A DNA stretch of 64,000 bases from Phycisphaeraceae bacterium (GTDB taxonomy: Bacteria; Planctomycetota; Phycisphaerae; Phycisphaerales; UBA1924). Positions 1 to 9,993 of the stretch are shown here, piece by piece. How positions within the stretch are numbered: position 1 is the first letter of the stretch; the number at the start of each line of letters is the position of its first letter. The position numbers and the translations under genes were made by a program. The stretch lies in contig JAHBXL010000001.1 of NCBI GenBank assembly GCA_019636495.1, positions 124,001 to 188,000 of the forward strand, given 5' to 3'. The notes below the pieces were generated by a model that worked only from the letters and a program-made list of their open reading frames with translations, did not search any database and was not told where the DNA came from.

Positions 1-681
1 CAAGTGCTCGTGCCGCTGCGCAGCCGGCTGTACCCGTTCGCGGGCCCGGACCTGCGCCGGCCGCAGTATGTATGGGACATCGCGGTGCACCGGATGCCCG
101 ACTTCATCGCCGGGAACTCGTCGCTGAATGATCCGCTGCACGCGGTGGTCTTTGTGCGGCGGGTCGATCCTCGGATCCGCGTCGTTCCTGGGAACAACCG
201 CTCGTTGCTGCGTGCGCTGACGGACCGCTCGCTTCCCGCGGCGGAGTGGCGCGTGCCGGTGGGCCGGCAGGCCGGGAACAGTGACCTGCCGACGTTTGAC
301 GGGACCGATGGCGCGGGGGGTGTTGCGTACTCGGAGCCGATCGTCGCCGATCGCGGCGTGGATTGGCAGTTCGACATGACCATTCCCGATGCGCAGGTTC
401 CCGGGCGGTACATCAGCAACCTCGATATCAACCATCCGAGCGGGCGTGCCCGGCTGATGGCCCAGCCCAACCAGCGTCTGGTTGACAACCTCGGCAACAT
501 CTACACGGTGGAGACGGTGGAGCGCGACGTCGGGGCCAACAGCGGCCGCTGGCGCATCCGCATCAACCCGCCGATTCCGGATTCGCTGCGGATCAACGCG
601 GCCAACCGGCCGCGGATCGTGCAGTTCGTGTTCACGCCGCAGGTTCCCGCGGGCGTGGCCGTTGTGGAGGTGCTGCGATGA
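1..681 (+). CDS. C-terminal part of a pseudopilin-operon protein (5' end outside window)
   Basis: The frame is open from base 1 to the TGA at 679-681, so the start lies upstream of the window. The visible 226 residues are rich in Pro, Arg, Asn and Asp with no membrane segment, as expected for the globular part of a minor pseudopilin. Its stop overlaps the start of the next gene (ATGA at 678-681), and that gene has a prepilin N-terminus, so this is probably the first visible member of a type II secretion-like pseudopilin operon (GspI-like position). I see no family-specific motif; the role is inferred from position only. Confidence 0.6.
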   Translation, partial: QVLVPLRSRLYPFAGPDLRRPQYVWDIAVHRMPDFIAGNSSLNDPLHAVVFVRRVDPRIRVVPGNNRSLLRALTDRSLPAAEWRVPVGRQAGNSDLPTFDGTDGAGGVAYSEPIVADRGVDWQFDMTIPDAQVPGRYISNLDINHPSGRARLMAQPNQRLVDNLGNIYTVETVERDVGANSGRWRIRINPPIPDSLRINAANRPRIVQFVFTPQVPAGVAVVEVLR

Positions 682-2342
682 GTGTCCATCCTGCCAACCG
701 CCGCGCGTTCTCGCTGCTCGAGATGCTGATCGCCATCGGCGCGGTGACGTTGATCGCGCTGGGTCTGTCGCGCGTGTTCACGGCGACGGGCGAGACGGTC
801 CGCGTCGGGCGCCGGGTCAGCAGCCTGAACGAGTATGCCTCGATGCTGGAGCGGCAGTTCCGCAGCGATGTCGCATCGATGACGCGCGAGGGATTCCTGG
901 TGATCAAGCACCGCGTGGCGGTGGACAGCGCGGGCTTCCCGCTGCTGGTGCAACTGACGCCGGACCAGCCCGTGGGCAACGCGCGCAACCGGCGCGTGGA
1001 CGAACTGACGTTCTTTGCCACGGGCCGGTTCAACACGCAGCGCGAGGCGGTTCACCCGTCGCGGATCGCCACCGGCACGGCGGCGCGGATCTACTTCGGG
1101 CACGGTGTGCGGTATCCGCAGAGCCTGACCGCGACGCCTTCGGCGTTTGATGTTCCGCAACTCGATGACGGTCAGGCGACGGGTCAACTGCCGCCGCCCC
1201 TGGGCACGGGCGTGAATCAGTATGCCGCGGAGTGGCACCTGCTGCGGCATGTGACGGTGCTGAACAACCAACTGGCGACCGCGTTGGACCCCTTCCCGCC
1301 GACGGTCGCGGGCCTGACGCTGCAGGAAATGCCCGACAACGATTTGCAGGTCGCGCTGCAGCCGGCGATGTCGAGCATCTTCGCGAACCAGGCGCGATTG
1401 AACCCCGCGACGCACCCCGGCGACGGTCGGCTGGCGCGCGATGGCGAGACGAATGTCTATCCCGCGGCGTCGAGCGGGCTGGTCGATATCGCCACCACCG
1501 ATCTGCTGGAGATCCGGCAGACGATCATCGATGCGCAGCCGTACTCGGCGGCGATCTTCAACCCCGATGCCGATGCGGCGCTGGATGGGACGCACCGTTT
1601 CGCGTTCCAGTTCGACGGGAACCCGGCGGACCTGAACGGCGTGACGTCGAACATGAAGCGGTGGATGATCGGCGGCGCGTTGCCGGGGCAGGTGTGGAAC
1701 AACACCAACCCGCTGGCATCGAACGCGGACTCGCGGATGCGCTATGAACCGCGACCGCCCGACCTGCTGGGCGTCATCAGCGGCAACGGCGACCCGTGGC
1801 CCGAGAACGAGCCGTGGCGGCGTGTCGATCAGATGATGCTGTCGGCGTCGAACTTCGTGCCGTATTGCACGGAGTTCATCGTCGAGTGGTCGTTCGGCAA
1901 GGTGTACACCGACAACGACATCCGGCGCGGCCAGTTGATCTGGCACGGCCTGCTTCGGCGGGGCGACATCGTCGGGGACGGACAGGCCAACGTCGTCGTC
2001 GCCGCGCCGTACCAGCAGATCGACCCCAACGTCGAGCGGTACTTCCAGCGGATCGAGCGTCGCGATGGAACGGTCGCGCTGCGGCAGGTGGACCCTCGGC
2101 TGGTCCACTTCCCGCCGGAGCCGTCGGGGCTGAACCCCGGTCAGGCGCTGTACTCGTGCTTCGGATATCTCGACCCGACGTATCCCGCGAACCTGGCGCA
2201 CCCGAACCCCGCGGCGATTCCCTGGGCGTGGCCGAAACTGCTGCGGATCACCATCAGCCTTGTCGATCCGACCGAGCCGCTGATCGAGCAGACGTTCCAG
2301 TTCATCATCGAAGTGCCCGATGCGCAGGGCGAGCGGTACTGA
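678..2342 (+). CDS. Prepilin-type N-terminal cleavage/methylation protein, GspJ-like
   Basis: A 554-residue protein with a class III (type IV pilin-like) signal near residues 9-30: basic Arg-Arg, then AFSLLEM followed by a hydrophobic helix. The Glu after SLL is the conserved Glu5 of pseudopilins; the residue before Phe is Ala instead of the usual Gly. Minor pseudopilins of the GspJ type join the pseudopilus tip of type II secretion systems after processing by prepilin peptidase. At 554 residues it is far longer than a typical GspJ of about 200, as is common in planctomycetes. It overlaps the upstream ORF by 4 nt and the downstream reading frame directly follows, indicating one operon. Confidence 0.75.
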   Translation: MSVHPANRRAFSLLEMLIAIGAVTLIALGLSRVFTATGETVRVGRRVSSLNEYASMLERQFRSDVASMTREGFLVIKHRVAVDSAGFPLLVQLTPDQPVGNARNRRVDELTFFATGRFNTQREAVHPSRIATGTAARIYFGHGVRYPQSLTATPSAFDVPQLDDGQATGQLPPPLGTGVNQYAAEWHLLRHVTVLNNQLATALDPFPPTVAGLTLQEMPDNDLQVALQPAMSSIFANQARLNPATHPGDGRLARDGETNVYPAASSGLVDIATTDLLEIRQTIIDAQPYSAAIFNPDADAALDGTHRFAFQFDGNPADLNGVTSNMKRWMIGGALPGQVWNNTNPLASNADSRMRYEPRPPDLLGVISGNGDPWPENEPWRRVDQMMLSASNFVPYCTEFIVEWSFGKVYTDNDIRRGQLIWHGLLRRGDIVGDGQANVVVAAPYQQIDPNVERYFQRIERRDGTVALRQVDPRLVHFPPEPSGLNPGQALYSCFGYLDPTYPANLAHPNPAAIPWAWPKLLRITISLVDPTEPLIEQTFQFIIEVPDAQGERY

Positions 2343-2398
2343 TGTTCCGCCGCGGCCGAGTTCGACCCTTTCTGCCCACCCTCCCCCGGGAGCGACCC

Positions 2399-5300
2399 AT
2401 GCGATGCCTCACAGAGCCGAAGACCGCCCATCGCCGCCAGCGGAACCGCCGCGGGTCGGTGCTGCTGATGGTGGTGGCGACGCTTGCGCTGCTGGCGATC
2501 ATCGCGGTGTCGTACGCGACGCTGGGTCGTGCGGACCGGGCATCGAGCGCGACGCTGGTGCGCGAGAGCCGGCTGGACGACCAGGCGGCGCAGTTTGCCG
2601 ATTACCTTGCGGGGGTGATCGGCGACAACACGGTGGCGACGTACTCTCACCGCGCATTCGGCAACGGCGCGAACGCGTGGGTGACGCGGCGGGCGCACCG
2701 GAACTACCCCGGCACGGACGTGTTCATGGTCTCGAGCGCGGCCGCGGCCAATGGCGGCGCGTACCCGTTCGACCCGACCGGTTCGTACTCGGGCCCCTGG
2801 ACCGGGACGGGGACGGACCCGCGCTGGCCCGCGACGCCGTTTCTGGCATCGCCGGAGCCGGAACTGATTCCGGACAACAACACACTCGCGGCGTTCAACA
2901 TCAGTGCCCTGCGAGATACACGCACGTGGCGTCACATCAGCAACTTTTCGCCGGATGGTCGATTCGTGAACCTTGCGAATCTGCGTCGGAACTTCGCCGC
3001 GGTGTCGGGGGCTGGCGGCTCGGCTCCCGATTGGCGGATGAGCGATCGGCTGACGATCCTGAACAACGCGGGGACGCCGACGACCGCGGGGACGGACCCG
3101 GATGTTCCGGCGGACTGGAGCACGAACCAGAAGTTGGCGTTCCGCCCGGCGTTTGATGACCGCGCGCCGAGCGACCCGAACCACGTGCTGAACCAGTGGG
3201 CCGACACGGATGGGGACGGGTTCGTCGATGCACGCTGGATCGAACTGGTCGATGCGTTCCTCGACCCTGACAACCCGCGCTGGGCCCTGCCGCAGCAGGG
3301 GCGGATGCGCATGTTGCTCGCAGCGCGCTGCATCGATCTTTCGGGGCCTGTGAATGTCAACACCGCGACCGATTTCACGCTCGACCCCGGCACGTTTGTC
3401 GTGAACCCGTCGGGCGCGATCCGGCAGTTCTACCCGGCGGGCTTGTCGCCTTCGGACATCGACCTGCGGCGCGTGCTGTCGCTGGTCGATCACCACTGGC
3501 TGTACAACACGGGCGTGGTGCGCGGCTACAACGACCTGCCGCGGCCTGCGCAGAACGGCCTGCCATCGGATTACCTGAACTACAACACGAACGCGGCGGG
3601 GGACATCGGCCGGACGGCGTACGCGGCGTTGCTGCACGCGATCGACTCGGGGCAGACTCTGCCCTCGGATGCGCGCCGGGGCGCGCCGACCAACACGCCG
3701 GAACTGCAGTTCCCGCAGCCGGTGGGCTCGGTGAATCCGAACCCGCTGACATCGGAACTCCGCGCGATCCGCTACGACAACTTCGGCGCGGACCCGTTCA
3801 CGGCGCGGAGCATGTCGGCGACATCGCGCGCGGTGCGAGCGCCGTTTGGCGCGGCGGACGAACTGGAGTTGCGCACGTTCCACGGCATCAACGACTCGGA
3901 CCACCGCTCTCGGCTGGAGCGCGCCATCGGCGGGCGCGAGAACGCGAACTTCTCGCCGCTTCGCGAGAACCGGCCGCGGATGCTGGAGATGGCGGGGCGC
4001 ATCGAATCGAGCAACAGCCCGACGGACGAGGCATTGCTGGCATCGTTCCTGGATGTTCGCCGTCTGCTGACCGCCTACAGCGGCGCGCGGCCGCTGATCG
4101 ATCATCCCTTCGCGGCGGTCAACAGCGATGCGCTCAGCACGGCGGAGTTGCGCTTCGACGCGATGGAGATCATGTCGAAACTCAACAGCACCTCGAACGG
4201 CTCGGCGACGAAACTGACGCAAGCCGAGTTGCAGCGTGTGTTCCGTGCGTATGCCGCGGCGCTCGCACCGTACACGGATCAGAGTCGATTCCCCAACGCG
4301 TGGGACCAGAGCCGCGGCGACGCTTCGGCGCTGTCATACGGCGGGAGCGCGGAGATGGCAACGCGGATCGCGGCCCACAAGATGGTGAACTGGCTCGATG
4401 CGATCGACACCGAGCGGCTGGTGGGCGCGAACTCGGTGGCGTATGACGATGCCCAGCCGCTGCGCGTGCGGCTGGACCTGGTCGATGGTGCGACGTTGCC
4501 GGCGACCACGCCGCCGAACCTGTGGGAGACGACGCGCGTCGTCAGTCTTCCGGACGACCGCCAGCCCGCCAATGAGAACGACATTCCGGCCGACCGTCGG
4601 CACATGAACATCTTCGGCATCGAGGCCCAGCCTGTGATTGTGGAGGCCGCGTGGTACGGGATGTTCACCGACACGCCGCGGCGAGCCGCGGTGCAGGGCG
4701 ACAACGACTATCAGGACAACCAGACACCGGGACCGTTGCCGGGCGACCCGCCGGTGCTCGGCAACATCACGATCAACACCAGCCTCGATTTCGGCAACCC
4801 CGACTTCCTGTTCGAGGTGGTGGCGTTCCAGTTGCATAACCCGTTCGACCGTGAACTGGTGCTGTGCAACGCGGGGCGCGTGCGGTACTACCTCGAGTAT
4901 GCCAACCGATACTTTGCGCTGGGCCAGCAGACCGCCGCGGGCGACGGCATCGACACCGGCACGCTGACGATCCCGGCGTATGGGACGCGCGTGTTCTACG
5001 CGACGAACATCCGCCGGCAGCGCGACATCGCGGTGCGCATCCAGAATGCGCACAGCGCGGCGCCGCCGCTTCCGCCCTCGGGCGGCGGGCCGGTCATCTC
5101 GGGGTCGATCCCGCTGGATTATGTTCAGCAATGGGCCGCTGCCCAGTTCGGCAACCGGCCGGGCATGGAGCCGGTGCGCATCCCGCTGGTGCACCGCGAG
5201 ACGATGGGCGTCGCGCCCGGCGAGGACCTGAACTTCGGCGCGACGACGATGCAGCGCGTGGACCTGTTCGGCGAGCGCACCGTCGCCGCGGGCCCGGGTG

Positions 5301-7162
5301 GGGCGCAGCAGGACCCGATCGGTGTCGGCGCGGGCACAACGACCGACCAGCGGAAGATCGTGTACGTGTGGCGCGTGGCGCGGCCCGCCGCGAACGCGCA
5401 GGACTTCACCACCGACATCCTGCTCGACCGGATTCGCGATCCGAACGCGGGCGCGGGGACGCTGGTCACGGCTCGGCAGGGCGGCGGCAACCAGAACGTG
5501 CCCGGCACCGAGGCCGGCGACGACACCAACAGCACCGCGGGCGATGAAGAGGACAACACCGGCTTCTCGTTCACGAAGTGGGCGGCGTTCCGGCGCGCGA
5601 CCGATCAGAACCACCAGCGCGGCGCGATGCCGGCATGGGCGATGGAGCGCAAGACCAACAGCATCTACACCGGCAACGAACTGTCGAATCAGGCCGACTC
5701 GGTCTCGCCCTCGGGCGGCGTGGGCGATGCGGCGGACTACGACGGGTCGATTCCCGAACGCCGCCAGCGCCTGCTGGAACTCGTGACCGATCAGCGGACA
5801 TCGACGATACTGAACGAGCAGATCTCGCGCGAGGCCAAGGACAAGACCGGCAACGCGGTCGGCAACAACGCCTCGGGCGTTGCGATGCGCGACACGGCGG
5901 TGCGCATCCACCTGTCGGGCAACGACACGAACCCGCAGTTGTTCTCGCGCGTGGGCGATTTCCTGCTGCCGCTGGGCATCGGGCCATCGCAGAATCCCGC
6001 CCTGTCGGGCGCGAACATCGTTCAGCGTCTCGAGAACCAGTGGATGACGCTCTCCGAGGCGCTTGCGCTGGCGTGTGACTACTACAGCCCGCCGATGGGC
6101 GAGTTCTTCTTCCGATTCGGCCACCGCAACACGGCGGTGAACCCGCCGATCCGGCCCAAACTCGACCGGGGCAACCTCGTGCTGGACGACTACGTGCCGT
6201 TCTACGACGCCAACAACAACGGGCGGTTCGATTTCAACATCGATGAACCGCTGGGCCCGGGCATCCCGCTTGCGCTCAACGTGCTCGACATCTTCGAGAC
6301 GATCGAACGGCGGGACATCACGTCCAACGCCAATCCGCCGACCTCGTATACCTACGGCGGCGCGCGGCGGATGGTCCAGGGCATCATGAACCTCAACACA
6401 TCGCCGCGAGCGGCGATGCAGGCTCTGCCCATGCTCGCGCCGACGCTGGACAACACGCCGACGCCGCTGAACTGGCTGCTGGATCCCTCGGCGGCGGGCG
6501 CGGGCGGGACCACCCTGTTCAACCCCGCATCCGACAACTGGGACATCGCGGCGACGCTAACGGCGTATCGCGACAAGTCGATCGTTCGGTCGCGCCGGTA
6601 TCCGTTCCCGGGCGGCGGCAACTCCGACGTGATCAGTTTCCGCGATGAGGCCGATGGCAACGCCGACGAGAACGGACGGCAGATCGCCACGCGGATCGAG
6701 GGCATCCGCGAGACACCGGGGTTCCGCTCGCGCGGCGAGATCATGGCGGCGCGGCTGCACGATTCGGGCGGCAACCTTGTTCCCGAGCACAGCATCACCC
6801 GGCTGGCGCACGCCGCGGGAAGCGGCGCGGCGGCCTCGCTGCGTCACCGCGGCCTGGCATCGTCGTTTGTTCCCGCCGCGGGCGGCACGGGGTTCACGAC
6901 CGACGAGGTCGGCAACGACTACGGCGAGCAACTGGCGATCGCCAACGCGGTGCTGAACAACGTGAGTGTGCGGAGCGACGTGTTCTGCGTGTGGTTCGTC
7001 ATCCACGGCTATCTGCCGACGGACGTGGAGAACCTCGGGCCCAACGACCCGATGATTCCGAGCGTGGCGCGGCGGTATGTAATGGTGGTTGACCGGTCCA
7101 ACGTGGTGCGGCGCGGCGAGAAGCCGCGGATCGTGCTTCTGCAGGAAGTGCCGCTGAACTGA
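2399..7162 (+). CDS. Very large GspK-like pseudopilin-operon protein
   Basis: The predicted product is 1,587 residues. The N-terminus carries a basic stretch followed by RRGSVLLMVVATLALLAIIA at about residues 16-36, typical of the GspK/PilX class of minor pilins (Arg-Gly then a hydrophobic helix without the Glu5). The rest is a long, low-hydrophobicity region with many Asn, Asp and Pro. I chose ATG 2399 because GGGAG lies 6 nt upstream; an in-frame ATG at 2342, overlapping the previous stop, is the alternative and would add 19 residues. Long GspK-like proteins of this kind recur in planctomycetes; their cargo and exact role are unknown. The third gene of the operon, after two pseudopilin-like genes. 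Confidence 0.7.
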   Translation: MRCLTEPKTAHRRQRNRRGSVLLMVVATLALLAIIAVSYATLGRADRASSATLVRESRLDDQAAQFADYLAGVIGDNTVATYSHRAFGNGANAWVTRRAHRNYPGTDVFMVSSAAAANGGAYPFDPTGSYSGPWTGTGTDPRWPATPFLASPEPELIPDNNTLAAFNISALRDTRTWRHISNFSPDGRFVNLANLRRNFAAVSGAGGSAPDWRMSDRLTILNNAGTPTTAGTDPDVPADWSTNQKLAFRPAFDDRAPSDPNHVLNQWADTDGDGFVDARWIELVDAFLDPDNPRWALPQQGRMRMLLAARCIDLSGPVNVNTATDFTLDPGTFVVNPSGAIRQFYPAGLSPSDIDLRRVLSLVDHHWLYNTGVVRGYNDLPRPAQNGLPSDYLNYNTNAAGDIGRTAYAALLHAIDSGQTLPSDARRGAPTNTPELQFPQPVGSVNPNPLTSELRAIRYDNFGADPFTARSMSATSRAVRAPFGAADELELRTFHGINDSDHRSRLERAIGGRENANFSPLRENRPRMLEMAGRIESSNSPTDEALLASFLDVRRLLTAYSGARPLIDHPFAAVNSDALSTAELRFDAMEIMSKLNSTSNGSATKLTQAELQRVFRAYAAALAPYTDQSRFPNAWDQSRGDASALSYGGSAEMATRIAAHKMVNWLDAIDTERLVGANSVAYDDAQPLRVRLDLVDGATLPATTPPNLWETTRVVSLPDDRQPANENDIPADRRHMNIFGIEAQPVIVEAAWYGMFTDTPRRAAVQGDNDYQDNQTPGPLPGDPPVLGNITINTSLDFGNPDFLFEVVAFQLHNPFDRELVLCNAGRVRYYLEYANRYFALGQQTAAGDGIDTGTLTIPAYGTRVFYATNIRRQRDIAVRIQNAHSAAPPLPPSGGGPVISGSIPLDYVQQWAAAQFGNRPGMEPVRIPLVHRETMGVAPGEDLNFGATTMQRVDLFGERTVAAGPGGAQQDPIGVGAGTTTDQRKIVYVWRVARPAANAQDFTTDILLDRIRDPNAGAGTLVTARQGGGNQNVPGTEAGDDTNSTAGDEEDNTGFSFTKWAAFRRATDQNHQRGAMPAWAMERKTNSIYTGNELSNQADSVSPSGGVGDAADYDGSIPERRQRLLELVTDQRTSTILNEQISREAKDKTGNAVGNNASGVAMRDTAVRIHLSGNDTNPQLFSRVGDFLLPLGIGPSQNPALSGANIVQRLENQWMTLSEALALACDYYSPPMGEFFFRFGHRNTAVNPPIRPKLDRGNLVLDDYVPFYDANNNGRFDFNIDEPLGPGIPLALNVLDIFETIERRDITSNANPPTSYTYGGARRMVQGIMNLNTSPRAAMQALPMLAPTLDNTPTPLNWLLDPSAAGAGGTTLFNPASDNWDIAATLTAYRDKSIVRSRRYPFPGGGNSDVISFRDEADGNADENGRQIATRIEGIRETPGFRSRGEIMAARLHDSGGNLVPEHSITRLAHAAGSGAAASLRHRGLASSFVPAAGGTGFTTDEVGNDYGEQLAIANAVLNNVSVRSDVFCVWFVIHGYLPTDVENLGPNDPMIPSVARRYVMVVDRSNVVRRGEKPRIVLLQEVPLN

Positions 7163-7251
7163 GTCGGATGGCCGGCGCGACGCGATTGAGGCAGGGGCCG
7201 TCGCCGACGGCGCAGTGTCGGCCGCGCGGGCGGCCCTACCATGCGCGTGAG

Positions 7252-7325
7252 CAGGGTGTAGCTCAGTTTGGTAGAGCGCGTGGTTTGGGTCCACGAGGCC
7301 GCAGGTTCAAATCCTGTCACCCTGA
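7252..7325 (+). tRNA. tRNA-Pro (UGG)
   Basis: Full cloverleaf of 74 nt: acceptor arms CAGGGTG and CACCCTG pair perfectly, the anticodon stem is CGTGG/CCACG with loop TTTGGGT (anticodon TGG, reading proline codons), and the T-arm is GCAGG-TTCAAAT-CCTGT. The discriminator base is A at 7325. No CCA is encoded. It sits between the pseudopilin operon and the MBL-fold gene. Confidence 0.95.
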
Positions 7326-7385
7326 TTCGTCCATCCGGAGTCGGCCGCGCAGGGCCGGCGCGATGCACACCAAAGGAGCATGCAA

Positions 7386-8129
7386 GTGGCGACGATCACC
7401 GAGATTGCCCCGGGTGTTCACCGCATTTCCATCCTGTGGCCCGAGATCAACCTGCAGTTCAATCACTTTCTTGTGATCGATGACGAGCCGCTGCTCTATC
7501 ACACGGGCATGCGCCGGATGTTTCCGGAACTGCTCGATTCGGTCCGCCGGCTGATGGATCCGGCCCGGCTGCGGTGGATCGGGTTCAGCCACTTTGAGGT
7601 CGATGAATGCGGCGCGTTGAATGACTGGCTGAAGGTTGCGCCGCATGCGCAGGCGGTGTCGGGGGTTGTCGGGTCGATGGTCAATCTGTCGGACTTTGCC
7701 GATCGGCCGCCGCGGGCGCTGAACGCCGACGAGGTGTTCACGACCGGCCGGTTCCGTTTCCGCTATCGGCCGACGCCGCACCTTCCGCACGGGTGGGATG
7801 CGGGCGTGCTGTTCGAGGAGTCGCAGCGTGTGCTGTTCTGTTCGGATTTGTTCACGCACAATGGGGACGTCGAGCCGCTCACGGAGTCGGACATTCTGGG
7901 GCGGGCCCGCAAGTCGATCATCGACTTTCAGGCCGGGCCGTTGATGGACTACATGCCCTACACGCCCAATACGCGTGTGCTGCTCGAGGGGCTGGCTTCG
8001 CTCAAGCCGCGGACGCTCGCCACCATGCACGGCAGTTCCTTCACGGGCGATTGTGCCAAGGCGCTGGTGGACCTCGACGGCGTGATGAAGGAAACGCTGG
8101 GCAAGCCGTCGAACCGTGCCGTGGTCTGA
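7386..8129 (+). CDS. MBL-fold protein of the flavodiiron (ODP) type, without flavodoxin domain
   Basis: A 247-residue metallo-beta-lactamase-fold protein. The di-metal motif appears as HFEVDE around residues 69-74 (HxExDE), with further probable ligands in [13 protein letters not shown] and MHGSS. This pattern is that of the flavodiiron/oxygen-sensing ODP branch, where the sixth residue is usually His; here it is Glu. No C-terminal flavodoxin domain follows, so it would need a separate electron donor or act as a sensor or hydrolase. The start is set at GTG 7386 because AAAGGAG at 7372-7378 is 7 nt upstream; the ATG at 7380 is only 1 nt from that ribosome-binding site. It faces the sigma factor gene convergently. 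Confidence 0.8.
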   Translation: MATITEIAPGVHRISILWPEINLQFNHFLVIDDEPLLYHTGMRRMFPELLDSVRRLMDPARLRWIGFSHFEVDECGALNDWLKVAPHAQAVSGVVGSMVNLSDFADRPPRALNADEVFTTGRFRFRYRPTPHLPHGWDAGVLFEESQRVLFCSDLFTHNGDVEPLTESDILGRARKSIIDFQAGPLMDYMPYTPNTRVLLEGLASLKPRTLATMHGSSFTGDCAKALVDLDGVMKETLGKPSNRAVV

Positions 8130-8146
8130 TGGCCGGCCGCGGGCCC

Positions 8147-8866
8147 TCAGGATCCCAGGCTCATCCGCAGCAGCGTGAGTTCCTGCTCGATCTCGCCCTG
8201 GTCGGCGACGGTTTCTGCGACGACTTCGCGCAGCATGCGCTTGAAGCGGCGCTTGACGGTTTGCAGCATGTTGCTGGCCTGCATCGCATCGGCCGCGCCG
8301 ATCCGCACTGCGAGTTCGTCCATGCTCAGGGGCCGGGTCTTGCGCAAGGTCGGGCCGACGACATTGATTCGGAAGGCGGCCCAGTGGGCGTGGAGGTCGT
8401 CCTCGTTGCAGGACTCCTCGAGACGTTGCAGTGTGACTTCGATCACCGCCGCGGCCCATTCGCGGTCGAAGGGATCGGGCCCGGCCTGCGGTGCCGCGGG
8501 TTGGGGCGCGCCCCTGTCGCCGTCGGCGGCGGAGAGATGCGCGGGCCGGTCGCCTTCGGCGCGTCTTTTGCCGCGGCTGCGGTCGATCAGGAAGTTCCGC
8601 AATGACTGCTTGAGATAGGATCGGAAGCGGCCGCGCGACGGATCGGCCTTGGAGGCCAGGTCGCGTCCGATCACAACCTGGGTCATGAACTCCTGCGTGA
8701 GGTCGCTGGCATCGTGAGCACCGAAGCCCTGCCGACGGATGGCGGCGTAGATCGGGCCCCAATACTGACGCAGGAGACGTTCGAGGCCGGCTCGGTCAGC
8801 GCGCGCGCCATCGACGAGCGTCCAACTCGTGGTGTGAAACCCGGCGGCGGTCTGGTGCGGCTCCAC
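8147..8866 (-). CDS. ECF-type RNA polymerase sigma factor, planctomycete family
   Basis: About 239 residues. Region 2 is visible as LLRQYWGPIYAAIRRQG then DASDLTQEFM, the counterpart of the DAEDLVQE motif, followed by a Lys/Arg-rich stretch (RSYLKQSLRNFLIDRSRGKR) for promoter melting. The C-terminal half ends in a helical MLQTVKRRFKRMLREVVAE segment typical of the region 4 of this planctomycete group. No ATG lies in frame near the expected N-terminus; GTG 8866 is the only nearby start and has a weak GAG upstream. It is divergent from the btpA-like gene across a 75-bp spacer containing a perfect palindrome, which could be a shared control site. Its target promoters are unknown. Confidence 0.8.
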   Translation of the reverse strand: MEPHQTAAGFHTTSWTLVDGARADRAGLERLLRQYWGPIYAAIRRQGFGAHDASDLTQEFMTQVVIGRDLASKADPSRGRFRSYLKQSLRNFLIDRSRGKRRAEGDRPAHLSAADGDRGAPQPAAPQAGPDPFDREWAAAVIEVTLQRLEESCNEDDLHAHWAAFRINVVGPTLRKTRPLSMDELAVRIGAADAMQASNMLQTVKRRFKRMLREVVAETVADQGEIEQELTLLRMSLGS

Positions 8867-8898
8867 GGATCTCGTATTCTGCCCACCGTTCTCGATGA

Positions 8899-8912
8899 CT
8901 GTACGAGTACAG
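8899..8912. promoter_or_regulatory. Perfect palindrome in the sigma/btpA divergent spacer
   Basis: CTGTAC-GA-GTACAG is a 6-bp inverted repeat with a 2-nt centre, followed by a further GTAC at 8912-8915. It lies between two divergent genes, 30 bp upstream of the btpA-like ATG, a usual place for an operator. Which regulator would bind is unknown. Confidence 0.4.
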
Positions 8913-8941
8913 TACGACCGTCCTGCGCGAGGCCCGGAATC

Positions 8942-9778
8942 ATGAACAAAACTCCCGCGTTTCTCCGCGGCCGAAAGGCCCTGATCGGAATGGTGCACAT
9001 CGGCGCTTTGCCGGGCGCGCCCGCCGCGCGGGTCCCGGTTGCGCGGTTGGCCGAGCATGCCGCCCGCGAGGCCGTGGTGCTGGCCAAGGCCGGGTTCGAT
9101 GCGGTCATCATCGAGAACATGCACGACCGGCCGTATGTTCACCAGGAACACGGACCGGAGGTATCGGCGGCGATGACCGCTGTGGCGGTTGCGGTCAGGT
9201 CGGCAGTGGGGGAGCGGCTGCCAGTGGGGGTCCAGGTGCTTTCTGGCGGCAACCGCGAGGCTCTGGCGGTTGCTCTTGCGGCAGGTCTCCAGTTCATCCG
9301 CTGCGAGAACTTCGTGTTCTCGCATGTTGCCGATGAGGGCCTCCTGGGACGGGCGGAGGCGGGGCCGCTCCTGCGGTATCGGAGGCAGATTGGCGCGGAG
9401 CACGTCGCGGTGCTGTGCGACATCAAGAAGAAGCACGCTTCGCACGCGATCACGGCGGATGTTCCGCTCGCGGATGCGGCCGCCGCGGCGGAGTTCTTTG
9501 GTGCGGATGGGGTCATTGTGACGGGGACGGCGACGGGCCGCGCGACAAGTGTGCAGGATGTCGCCGAGGCTGCGGGGGCGACGCGATTGCCGATATTGGT
9601 TGGGTCGGGGGTGACCCCTGAATCGGTGGGTGATTTGCTTGAGTTCGCAGATGCCCTCATAGTGGGGTCATGGATCAAGCGCGGCGGACGGTGGGAGAAC
9701 CCTATCGACGCGGTGCGTGCGCGAGGGATGGCAAGCGCGTTTCGAGCGGTGAGCCGGCGGGCCAAGGGCGTGCGATAA
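8942..9778 (+). CDS. btpA: BtpA/SgcQ family protein
   Basis: A 278-residue TIM-barrel-like protein. The N-terminus LIGMVHIGALPGAP is the hallmark of the BtpA/SgcQ family; the C-terminal ILVGSGVTPESVGDLLEFAD and GSWIKRGGRWENPID match its phosphate-binding and tail segments. BtpA was named for a role in photosystem I biogenesis in cyanobacteria; in non-photosynthetic bacteria the reaction is not established and some members sit with sugar-metabolism genes. ATG 8942 fits the family N-terminus. It is divergent from the ECF sigma gene and is monocistronic as far as can be seen. Confidence 0.85.
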   Translation: MNKTPAFLRGRKALIGMVHIGALPGAPAARVPVARLAEHAAREAVVLAKAGFDAVIIENMHDRPYVHQEHGPEVSAAMTAVAVAVRSAVGERLPVGVQVLSGGNREALAVALAAGLQFIRCENFVFSHVADEGLLGRAEAGPLLRYRRQIGAEHVAVLCDIKKKHASHAITADVPLADAAAAAEFFGADGVIVTGTATGRATSVQDVAEAAGATRLPILVGSGVTPESVGDLLEFADALIVGSWIKRGGRWENPIDAVRARGMASAFRAVSRRAKGVR

Positions 9779-9875
9779 AGCGGTGCGGATCGGGTGAAGA
9801 CTGCTGCGCGCGGGTCGGGCTCTGCGGTATACTGCGGGCCACCCCGCGGCGAGTGCCGCGCGGAGTGGACCGACA

Positions 9876-9903
9876 TTGACAGTTTGACCGATGCCAATAC
9901 TGT
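9876..9903 (+). promoter_or_regulatory. Probable sigma-70 promoter of the OmpA-like gene
   Basis: TTGACA at 9876-9881 and TACTGT at 9898-9903 with a 16-nt spacer, ahead of the lipoprotein start at 9994. A second possible -10 (TATACT at 9828-9833) lies further upstream with no clear -35. Confidence 0.45.
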
Positions 9904-9993
9904 TTTCGCGCCCTGACACCCGGCGGAGCCGGGGGGGCCGTGAACAAACCCCCGGAAACACACCCGGACTCGCTCAGAACGGAGACCTTTGCG

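Noticed and set aside
501..2201. Long antisense ORF opposite the pseudopilin genes, and similar ones across the window
   Set aside because: High GC makes long opposite-strand ORFs common; composition is Arg/His-rich with no family-like motifs, so they are shadows.
8899..8912. LexA box
   Set aside because: It does not match the LexA consensus sequences I know, and no SOS genes adjoin it.
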